Assembly (NCBI RefSeq): GCF_958450345.1
Contig: NC_088784.1
Location: 60,249,247 to 60,313,246 of the forward strand
Length of the DNA stretch: 64,000 nucleotides
Direction: 5' to 3'
Source of the DNA: Calliphora vicina
Lineage: Eukaryota > Arthropoda > Insecta > Diptera > Calliphoridae
Part shown: positions 27,801 to 39,800 of the stretch, piece by piece
How the letters are laid out: every line of letters starts with the position of its first letter
Position numbering within the stretch: the stretch's first letter is position 1
Position numbers and translations under genes: made by a program
The notes under the pieces: generated by a model
What the model was told of the DNA's origin: nothing
Seen by the model: only the letters and a program-made list of their open reading frames with translations
The model's database searches: none

Positions 27801-30800
27801 GCTTCACTCCCTTGCCGATGTAAGGCCGTCATTGAAAATATAGGATTTGCCACGAAATATTAAGTTTTATAGACAGAAATGTTTTAAAAGCAATTAGTTG
27901 CATATGTTTTGGCCAATGAAATGTCAACCCATACGTAGTTTTTTAATTTTTTTTTCTTTTCAATGCAAACAATTCTGAATTAAATTTCATATTCTTATTT
28001 TTAAAGCATTAATTAAAAAATATTATAAGCAAATGAATATTTTTGTTTACATCTTAAACTAGTTTAAACAACTTTTGTAAAATTCTGTTGCTGGTTGCAT
28101 ATGTTTTGACCACCACTGTATATATTTTTTATGTTTCTTGAACTAAATCATTTATTTTTTTTACTTATATATAGTAAAGATAGTACAAGATAAACAATGG
28201 AAAAATTACACTTCGATACCACCTGTCTGAACGTATGAATTTTAACAATTTATATTAGAGTGACAATCAGTTGTATGGAAAAAAATTTTTGTTAAAATTT
28301 TGAAGAGTGCCGGGTGGAATATTGTGACACTAGGCCTAAATGTTAAGTGCTGAAAATTTGAGCCAAATCGGGCAACGATATCTGGACGCGCATTGAGGTC
28401 AAAGTTCAGATATATGCAAAATTTTACTGTTAATATGGAATAAATAGGTGAAACTCGTTAACTTTCTGCATTGTTTTCTAGAAATATGTAGATTTATTTA
28501 TATTAATGAATATTACATTAAAAAAAAAAATTTGGAAATTAACCCTGTATCTCCTTTGGTTCAAAATGAGCCAAAAACTGTATTATCGCCAAAATTAGAG
28601 AAAAATGCAAATTTTTCAGTTTTTGAAAAAATGTTGCTACTAAATAAATACTTTTGCAATTTAATGCAAAAGAATCGAAATATGTACGTAATTATCGTTG
28701 TAATGAGATATAAATGACAAATTTTGATTAAAAAATTTTAAAGTTATTACAAATTCGCCAGACCATTAATGTGTTTCAGGCCACTTGAACAAAAAATTTA
28801 GGAACAAAATTAAGATATTTCGTGAAAACTTAAAATAAAAGCCCATTTTTACTTAACATATGTCCATATTTACTTGTATATGAGTTTTTGTCTTCGTAGG
28901 ATACCGTTAACTTATTCGCAGGTATGGCCAAAAAAAATAATTTTTTTAACGGCTGTTTCAAAACTCCATTTTCAAATTTTTAAAAATTTTGTTAAACAAA
29001 TTTCAGATTTTTTCGATCATCACATTGGGGTTTATTGAGATCAAAATAGGGAATAAAAATATGAAAAAATTATGTCAATACCTCTTACAGTTTTTCCGTA
29101 CCTGCGATTTAAATTTTGCGATTTTCAAGAAAAACTAATTTTTTGTCCATATTTAGGCGAATGAGCCCAATTTCCTTACTGTTATAAATTTTAAATAAAA
29201 CTTATTCATAGTATTATAATCCTGGTAATTTTAAGTATGGTCTGAAAGTTTTACTAAAATCGGAAAACGTTAACCTTTGAATCGTGAAGGTCAAAGGCCA
29301 AATTTTTCAATATTTGTAATTTCTAATGAAAAGATAGCGAAATGTTATATAATGGTCTGGCGAATTTGTAATAACTTTAACATTTTTTAATCAAATTTTG
29401 TCATTTATATCTCATTACAACGACAATTACGTACGTATTTCGATTCTTTTGCATTAAATTGCAAAAGTATTTATTTAGTAGCAAAATTTTTTCAAAAACT
29501 GAAAAATTTGCATTTTTCTCTAATTTTGGCGATAATACAGTTTTTGGCTCATTTTGAACCAAAGGAGATACAGGGTTAATTTCCAAAATTTTTTTTTTAA
29601 TGTAATATTCATTAATATAAATAAATCTACATATTTCTAGAAAACAATGGAGAAAGTTAACGAGTTTCACCTATTTATTCCATATGAACAGTAAAATTTT
29701 GCATATATCTGAACTTTGACCTCGATGCGCGTCCAGAAATCGTTGCCCGTTTTGGCTCAAATTTTCAGCACTTACCATTTAGGACTAGTGTCACAATATT
29801 CCACCCGGCACTCTTTGAAATCTAAAAAAAAAAAATCGGCTGTCACTCTAATTTATATACTTAATAATTATTTAATACGTTTGGATCAACATTTTTCCCT
29901 TTTAACATCAAGTGAAGAAACAGAGTATAAAAAAGGGTATACAAATATATTTAGACAAATTTCAAAATATTTGGTTGTGGGACTTATGTGGGACCTATAA
30001 CCTATTATCGTTCGATTGTCATAAAATATATTAACGTGATTTTTATGTATTTATATGAGAGCTGTGGCCAATTATGGACCAATATTCACAAAATTCAGTA
30101 TTATGATTTTTGAATACAAATTACTGATCTTTGTACTATTTTGGTTTAATATATGGATGCTATGACCTATTATGGTCCTAAGTATTTGAAGGCTATTTTT
30201 GTAGAATTTCATATAAACAACGTTGTTAACAAATGTGGACTTCATATGGGAGCTATGCCGAATTATGGACCAATATTTAAAAAATCTGTAGTACGATTCT
30301 TGGGTACAAATTACTGATCGGTGTAAAATTTTGGTTCAGTATAGATTTTAATGGATATTTGTGCAGGTTAATGTGTTTTCCTGAAGTGGATCTTATATGG
30401 AGGTTATGACCAATTATGGGCCTATCATCATAATATTTGGTACATCGATTTTTGTATATATTGAATAAATTTGTTTTGAATTTCAACCTGATAACTATAT
30501 TTGTAAGAAATTTATAAGGATTTTAGTGATTTTTGGGAGTGGACCTTATATGGGAGCTATGGTTAAATATGGACCGATATTCACAAAATCCAGAAGTATG
30601 ATTACTGGATATAAATTACTGATCTGTGCGTAATTTCATTTTGATATCGATAGTTTTTAATATTTTTTAAGGTTAATATCTTTTTTCGGAAATGGGCCTT
30701 ATAGGGGAGCTATGACCAATTATCGGCCAATCTGCATAAAATTTGGTACAGTGATATCTATATATATGAGTATTATTTTTGTCAAATTTTAGCATGGTAA

Positions 30801-33800
30801 AGGTATTTATGAGAGATTTATGAGTACTTAATTGATTTTTTGAAGTGGACCTTATATGGGAGCTATGGTCAAATATGGACCGATATTCAAAAAATCTTGT
30901 AGTATGATTTCTAAATATAAATTACGGATCTGTGTGAAATTTTGTTTTGATATTGATATTTTTTAGATATTTATGTAGGTTATTGTGTTTTTCGGAAGTG
31001 GACCTTATATGGGAGCTATAACCAATTATCGGTCGATCTTCATAGAATTAGGTACAGCGATTTTGGTATATATAAAGATTATTTGTGTCGAATTTCAACT
31101 TGATAGCGACATTTATAAGACATTTATGCTTATTTAAGAGATTTTCGGAAGTGTACTTTATATGGGGGCTATGGTCAAATATGGGCCACGAAAAATTTTG
31201 TAATAAAATTTTTTTTACCACGAAACTTATTTTTGCTGAATTTTATATGGATATTCCTATTCTGTAGGCATTTATAGAAAATAGAACCATATTTCGGGAA
31301 GAAATTTGTATGGGGCTAGGAGAAATTATGGACCGATTCTTATAATTTTCACCAGAGTTACTTCTTTTATCATAAAAGTAACGAGTGCAAAATTTTATGA
31401 TATTAGCTGCAATATATTTACAAAAAATGTCCAAAAATATGTGAAAATTATCAATTTTTTTTTTTGAGGTTGTCCCACATTTTAATTCATAACTTTGGTT
31501 CCACTATACCGATTTCGCTGATTTTCAATACCAAACGGCTTAGGACAATAATAAACATTTTTCTTGCAACTCTACTAAGTTTATTTGCGTATTTTGGACG
31601 TGAGCGTGTTTTACAGAGACGGACATGGCTCAATCGACTTAGAATTTCATAATCCACAATAATATTTATACTTTGTTGGGTCTCAGATGAATATTTCTCA
31701 ATGTTACACGCGGAATGACAAACTTATATATACCCTCATTCACCACTTATGGTGGTGGAGGGTATAAAAACTTGCTAACATTAGGAACATGAAAAAAGTA
31801 CCGTATTTATTAAGTTTTTTCCCAAAAAGGCCCATATATTTTTACTTTTGTATGTTCTTCGAGACTATATAAACAAAATTTAATGCAAAAGCCTGTAAAG
31901 TAAATTTTGGCTTACTTAAGCGTACAAAAAATCCCCCAGACCTATCCAAACTTGGGCAAATTTTAAACAAAATTTTAGATTTAAGTAAAAAATTCTAAAA
32001 AGGCAAAGCAGCGATCCTCAAAAAAGCTTCATATTTGTTGAACCCTATGTGCTTCTTAAATATCAAAATTTAAATGTCAAAAATTATAATGTCGTTGATT
32101 TATGGATAATTCAATCTATATTAGTTTTATATTTTTTATGATAACAGTTAAAATTTTACATTAATTCAAATTTTATATTTTGCTTCATGGAAAATCGTCC
32201 CAAAAATTTATAAAAATATTTAATTTTACTAAAATATCAATCTTCAGTACTAAGTATTTCCACAATATCAAATACTTATATAAAAACCTTTATTTACACA
32301 TAAGAATTTCCACAAACCTTGCCCCTTTTGGAAAATTTGTACGTATTTTCATATATTTAAACAACATTGTAATTTTTGACATTTTTTACTTTCAAATACC
32401 GAAATTCCTAAATCAGGGAAAATTTGTTCCAAAAACTGAGTTTTTTTTAGAAAAGTGCCTACTGTGACTAAGCTGAACAACTGCAAATCAACACGAAAAT
32501 ACCTTAGCTCCAATCACATGAAATTTCGTAACAATATCTCCAATAGTTCCTGATATACCGAATTATTTAAAAAAAAAAGTTTCTAAAAAACTGTGTGTCG
32601 GTCAAACACAAACTAAATGACGCAGCTTGTACAAATTTTGACAGGAGTCAACTGTCGGATCCGTTAAAATATCGCAGAAAGTTAACAAGTTTCACAAATT
32701 TATTTCATAAATTTTGCATATATCTGACCTTTGTCCTCGATGCGCACCCCGAAATCATTGTCCGATTTGGCTCACATTTTCAGTACTAAACTTTTAGACC
32801 TAGTATCACAATATTAAATCCGGCACATTTTGAAATGTGCCGGATTTATGCATTTCAGTGCATGTTCAAATTTCAAAAACGATATACTTCCCCTTAGAAA
32901 CATACCTAAAAACCACATTTTAGTAACTTTGGGGGAAACTACTTATACAACATCTCTCAGTTTTAGTAAACCAATTCATTCAACAATCAGAAAGAAATGG
33001 AAAACAGATGGATGGATGGATGTGTGTGTAGGTGCGTGAATGTCAGTGTATTGTGTAATGAAAAAGTACAAACAGAGAAAAAAGGAACCGAAAAATGTGC
33101 AATCATGAAGTGTTTCAGTTTGAAACTTTGTAGTTGGTTGAATGCCTTTTATTTGCAACGTAATTGCAACTTGTTTCTTTTCATATTCTCCTTAGAAATA
33201 CAACCAACAGCTCTGTAGTTTACGTTCTACGCTTGAGGTTGTAATTTAACTGTAACAACACTTTTATTGTGTGCATATGTGTGTGTGTGTGCATTTATAT
33301 ACAAACTCACACACCAACACAAATGTTTACATAGCAAATACATGTGTTGAATATTCAAGCGGAAATGCTCACACACACACACATACACAACAGCATCTAC
33401 TCAGTTAACTGAAGGACAGCACAGGCCAAAAACGAGTTGTGGACAACAAAGGGCACCAAGAAATGAAAATGAAAATATAATATAATATAATATAATGTTA
33501 TTTCAACAAGAGCCACAGAGTATCATCCATTCTCCTTTTTTTCTACATTGTTTGCAACTTGTTGATATTTTAAAGAATATAAGATTCTCTAGGAAAATAC
33601 TGAAAATTAAAGGGTGGTTTTGTCTCTGACCTTGGTAAGACATACATATTTGTTAAACTGTTGCATAAATTGAAGAAAAAGCTATCAAATTGATAGCCTA
33701 CTGTGCCATTAAATTGGTTTCTGATGTAAACAAATTTCAATAGTCTTTGAAAAATTCAAATTTCTTTCACTAAATCTCACTTCATTTATAAATAGAAGAA

Positions 33801-36800
33801 TATTTCTGCATAAGGTGCAGTTACAGATTGTGCATAATAGCTTTGGACACAAAACATAGGAGGGTGAAATTTCTAACAAAACTTACATTCAAATTTAGTA
33901 TCGATTAATATCGCAAAAATAAACACAAAATACTACAAATTACAAATAATTTATGTTACTCTATACGAGTAATTATAATCCATAATATATTCACAGCTTA
34001 TCTGCATCTCCTTCAAGATTTGGAACCTTTGGTGGAACAAAGGTTTTAAAGTTTGTGAAATTTTCAAGTGGTCATATATTTTACAATTCGTAATATCAAA
34101 GGCCCCTCTGTCAATACTGAGAGACAAAAAACTCAATTCACGCAATAAACCAGCTTATTATATTCATGCTGGAATTTGTGGTAAAGAAATTAAGAAAAGG
34201 AAAAAACTCATGTTGGTTTCAATAATTTTTTAGTTTATATTTTTCAACTTTAGTAAACCAGAAATAATAAAGATATAGATCTTGGATTTTACAATTTTAT
34301 TCCTAATAGTGTCATCATAAACGCTTAAGAAATAATGAACAATGAATGTTAGTTTCATAGATTTTAAAAGAAAAGTGTTTTTACCCATATACCCATAATT
34401 AAGTATTAGAGATTTAACATAATTTAACAACAACGCACAGTGGCATAGAAAAAAAATAGAGGGAAATAAATATGTAACTTCTAAACGGTAAGTCCGATTT
34501 GAATGAAATTTCACATGCACAAAGAGGAGTTTAAGTTTTGAACTTGGACCTCATGAGCTCATTAGGGGCCCCAAAGTAGGAAAAAAAATTAAAAATTACG
34601 GCTAAAACCGGCTTTTTTGAGTCCAGTCAACTGTAATAAAAAAGCCCCTAAAGTATGCATTACAAATTTAGATATTTTATTTGCAAATAAATAAGAACAG
34701 GCAGGGTTGGAGAAACTTGACGAACTAACATTAGTAAATGCTACCGGTCAACTAGTATTTCATAAAAATGGATGTGTGTATGTATGTTCAGTTAGACAGA
34801 AAAGCCTTTTGGGTAACAGTGTAAAGTCAGATTTTTGATTTTCTGTCTGTGATAAACAATTTTGTTTACTCTTGCATATTAGGTGCATGAATAAGAAATT
34901 TCCATACTGAATTTTTGTATTTATTGGAACCAGCCGAAATGCCACTACATGTATTAACATTGAAGGTTGGTTCACCGACTTTGTCCGACACTGTATATTA
35001 AAATCGAGATGCATTATAAAACAGATATTTTCTAAAGGCCAGCAACGCGGACTGGGTTCAGCTATTTTGAAATAAAAAAAGAATTGAAAATTGTTGATAC
35101 CGAGGGGACCAGGTCCATTCAAAAAACGTCTATTTTTTATATAAAATTTAACTTTAGGGCAAAAATTCTCAAATCGAATATTCGATATCAAAATATAGTA
35201 ACCGATTTTAGATGACCCAATATCTTTTTAATTATTTTGTAAAGGTTTCCTATAACCCCGACTCTGGTATGGATATTATAGCCAAAAAAACTAAAAATTA
35301 CAATTTTAGGGATTTTTTAACACTTTTTTGTTAATTGAGGGATTGCTTTAAAAAAATTAAAAATTTTGTTTTTATTTTTCCATTTTAAATAGAAAATTCT
35401 GCATAACTATGCAAAAATTCATTAAAAACTATTTTTTGTCATATTTTTCATAAAAGTATTCCATGAATTTTTTAATTGTCAAAAGTTATATACATTTTTG
35501 AAAAGTAGACAAAATCCTTTATCCATTGATATATAATATGTTTCACTTATGTTTTTACATGTCAAATTAATTAGGGAAAACTTAACAACTCGCAGAGAAT
35601 TTACCTATCACTGCTATTTACATTCATAAAAATTCTGTTAGGTAGGCAACATACTTTTTTATGAATTTCTATGTTAGGTAAATTATCTGCGAGTTGTAAA
35701 GTTTTTCGTAATTAATTTGTCACGTAAAAAACATAAGGCACACATATTAAACATCAATGGATAGAGGATTTTGTCTACTTTTCAAAACTGTATATAACTT
35801 TTGACAATTAAAAAATTCACGAAATACCTCTTGGGCCCTGGTGAGCCCATTAGGTATGTGTATATGAAATTTCATTCAAATCAGACTTACCGTTTAGAAG
35901 TTACATATTTATTTTCCTCTATTTTTTGTATACCACTGTGCAACGTGTGAAAATTGTAAAAAAAACCTTTCTTGCTCACATATATTAATGGATAAAAGTT
36001 ATCTTAGTTAGTCAAAAATTCTTAAAATTTTTAAACCGTTTTTAGAAAAATAATTTTGTATATATCATAAATTCCATAAGATATCACAAACAAATTAACT
36101 TTAAAAAATTAAAAACAAATTTGATACCTCTGAAATCAATAAACTCAAAAATAGCGCAGAAGATATTCGGTAAACACATACTCATTAGATTAATTTTTAC
36201 TCTCGATTTTATATCAATATCAATTTCCATACAAAAATTGTAAAATTTTCAGTTTTTTTATAATTTTGTTAAGAATAGGTAGTATTGTTATTAAATATTA
36301 ATATACTACCTTTGTTTACTAGGGTAGGTGGATTTAGCAATCGATATTGTGCCACCGAATTTTCGATAGCTTTTGGCATGTGGAAAAAAATTTCCACATA
36401 TCAAAAACATAATTGTCGAGGAGCCCAAATTGTATCTGTTTATCGCTTATAATTTACGAGTTATAGGCATTTGAAAATTGAAATTTAAAAATTTTGCCAT
36501 ACGTACTTTTTTGTTAGTTTGACAACTACATTACCATTAATATACAAAGCAATATCAATTATGGATCCAAAAATATACAATTTTCAATATAAAAATTCAA
36601 AAATAGTACATTTTTGCTGTTTTTTTAAAAAAAAACTTCCAGCCATTTAGATGCCAGATTAATTTCCAAAAAATTTTGATTCTGCTCCTCTGTGGAGTGC
36701 TATATTCTGTTGATAAATTGACGAACATCACTGAATCGCTGAATTTGAGGGTGCTTCTGAATTTTTTAGATTATAATCAGCCAGACCAGCCGTGTAATAG

Positions 36801-39800
36801 GTAGGAGCTACAAAATCCATCAGTAAGATTTCTGAATACTTGAAACCAATTTGTTTTAAATTTTCTATCGATATTGATATTTATGAGAGGTCAATTTAAA
36901 TTATTATGTTCCGATAGTCATAAAATATGAGAACTATGGCCTAAAATGTGAACTGTGACCAATTATGGACTAAGTAATAGTCACAAAATGAAATTGTTGC
37001 ATAAATGAGTATAATTTCTGAATTTGAATTTTATCTTTATGTCGATATTTGTATGGTTTTGCAAATAAATGCAATAATATGATATTCGGAAGTGAGACTT
37101 ATATAGGAGCTACTCCCAATTATGGACAGATGTTCACAAAATCAAGTAGTATGATTTTTGCATATATATAACTGATATGTTTAAAATGTTTTTTTCGATA
37201 TCGATATTTGTGTAGGTTAATATGAAAAGAAGATTCGAAATTTTACAACAACTGCTCGGTATTTCCTCACAGTTTTAAAACTCATTAGGCCTTTCTCTCA
37301 CTTAATTTTGTTCGCATAAATGCATTCACTCCACTTACAAATCTAATGGAATATTTATTTCATCAAGTGCTCCTTAAGAGAATTCTAGGCAAAGTTGTTC
37401 ACTACCAACCAACAGCAAAATGCTCCAAAAATCTGATGAGTTTTGCTGTTTAACTTTCACTTAAAGCTTCTTAAAGCTAAGGAGCACACATATAGTATTT
37501 TTTCGTTTTTCCCTCTTCACTTTCGCTTACACAAGAAAAAAAGCAAATAAAAAAATAACCAAAACTTATTTATGTTAGAAGTATATGGTCCCTACGTGGG
37601 TGTTAATATTCCAAGGTGTTTTTTTTATGGAAGATCTGTAAAACTGTAAAAATGTGTTAATTGCTGCGTTCTTTTTTACGGCCAGAATGTGTGTTAAAGC
37701 GCGTGTTTGTTTACTCACACCCACCTACTACTGCTCGTCCTTTCACAGGTTCTTGCTAGGCACATTTCGAGTATGTATTCAGTAGTTGAGTTACTTCAGC
37801 AAATACTTACTTGTCGACCAACAACATTAAATGTCTACTTTTCAGTCTAGTATTTTTTTCTGTTTTAAATGAAGTGAATGTTAAGTGAGGACGAGAGAGA
37901 CACAGTGGTAGTGTATGCAAATGAGACTGTAGAGTCCTTTAAATGTTTTACTATTGTCATATAGAATAAAGGATAGAGGAAGTGGAAATACAAATAGAAA
38001 CAAGTAAGAGTTTTATATTCGGCTATGACGAATTTTGTATACCCACCATCAATATGTGAAAATAAAATATTTTTCTGACTCAATATATTCAACTTTTTTA
38101 AAATGATTTTTTTTTGCTCAAAAGAAAGCTTAGGTCTATTCCTTTAAGAGCTTTTTGGTCTCATAGTGGGATGCGAGTGGAATATATATCAAAATAAATA
38201 TTCAAGCTCAAGTCATACAATTTTTGTGTAAAAACATTTATTTTGATACTATCCCACTTGCATCCCACTAAGAGACAAAAAAAGCTCTTAAAAGAATAGA
38301 CCTCGGAAGACATCGATTTTAAAAGTTGGTTCACTTGACATGGAATCCCCCATATACTAATGTGGGCCTACTACAAATATTTTGATGTGTTACAAACGGA
38401 AAGACAACATCAATATACCCTCATCTTTTTTGATGATGAGTATAAAAATATAGCATAGATACTTATGCATGGATTTTAGTTGGATTAAGATTTTGTTGCA
38501 AACTGCAAGTCATTTGAATTTTATCATCTACAGTTTTTTTATTCTATTTTTTCATTTTTATTTTTATTTTTATTATATGACACTTTTTCAACTGTTTTCC
38601 TTTTGCCATTTTTTTCGAATAGTACGGATACTGCGGAATCTTGGAAATTTGCAAATTCTGATGTCATTCCTGCTACAGGCATTATGGTATTTGGTGAGTA
38701 CAAGAACAAGGTTAAACATTTAATACTCTTACAGAACTCATACAAACAAACCCACAATTGAACACCTATACAGGTAAACCAAATATTTATGTGCATGTAA
38801 TAAAAATAAAAACTTTTCATTGAGGAAAACAAACAAAAAATAAAAAAAGTTTCTTGCTATCATAGATTTTGAAAAGCATTAGATTTATTTAAACAGGTTG
38901 TTTGTTTTTTTTTTGTTGAAAATAAAATAAAAACATTATATAGACATTTACTGAGAAATTTATAAATTTTCATAAAACGCATAGACGCAAAAGTTAATAA
39001 AAGTAATTAGCATATTTATAGAAGTTTCTATTTTGTTTGATATTATTTAAATTTAATTTCATACAAACCCCTAACCTTATGACCATTGTTTTTCTCTATT
39101 ACAAGTTAATTACCATTCGTCTTTTATTTTCAAGTAGCTTACCCGGTGCGCTTCGCACCCAAATTGTGAGCAGCACTTTATATCCACACTCGACATCATG
39201 TCTATGAAAGGTGCCTATTTACTCATTTTCATAAGTACCTGTTTTCATGTTCACTTTATAAAAATGCGTAAAATTTTATGTTTCTCCCTTCCTCATTAAA
39301 GAAAATTAAAAAAGTAACATTGACAAATATATAAAGTACTATTTAGTCCACATTTGAGCGTTCTCACTTCATGCAGGCTTAAATGTGTGATCCTATGAGC
39401 ATTGATGAAGAAAACGCAAAAAGTACAACTAGAATAAAGAAAGAGGTCGATTAAGCCTCATATATTTAATTTTTTAGTTTCGTTAATATAGAAAATTAAA
39501 AAAGTAGAAAAAATCTACAATTTATTGTACATAAGATATTCTCTTTGTCTAAGTCTCTAATTCAATACATATAATACTATTAATAGTACCATAACACAGA
39601 TCAACAGCAAAAAAAGGCTTCACTAACCACTATATAGATTTGATGCATCATGGTTACCTAAGTACAAAAATGGTAAAATTTTTTAATTCTACGGATAGAT
39701 TTTTTTAAAATTTTTTTTTCTAAAATTGTGAATTTTGTTAGATGTTGCTCCACATAATTTATGATAACTCAAAAAGGGTTAGACCGATATTATTGAAGTA

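Larger units (their letters stand above)
26456..28118. mobile_element. Palindromic (foldback) Tc1-like element, 1663 bp
   Basis: It begins CAGTGGTGGTCAAAACATA and ends with the inverse, with TA at 26454-26455 and 28119-28120. Arms 26456 to about 27170 and about 27403 to 28118 are near-identical inverted copies. Each carries the terminus, an inner repeat of the terminal motif about 200 bp in (GGTCAAAACATATGCAAC at 26659-26676), and the last third of the transposase, ending GFATKY. A unique centre of about 230 bp carries an earlier part of the transposase. The terminal plus inner motif resembles the IR/DR layout of some Tc1 elements. Confidence 0.88.

Noticed and set aside
28448..28717. Two matching 89-codon open frames (28448-28717 + and 29401-29670 -) as a duplicated gene pair
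   Set aside because: They lie in the inverted arms of the family R foldback element, have biased K/N/F composition and no domain, and do not remain open in other copies.
34760..35191. 143-codon open frame on the - strand as the Transib transposase
   Set aside because: No RAG1-like motifs, no conserved D/E pattern, and far shorter than a Transib transposase.
38469..38723. 84-codon + frame overlapping exon 4
   Set aside because: Wrong frame for the transporter. The exon reads correctly only in the frame fixed by the phase 2 and phase 1 junctions.
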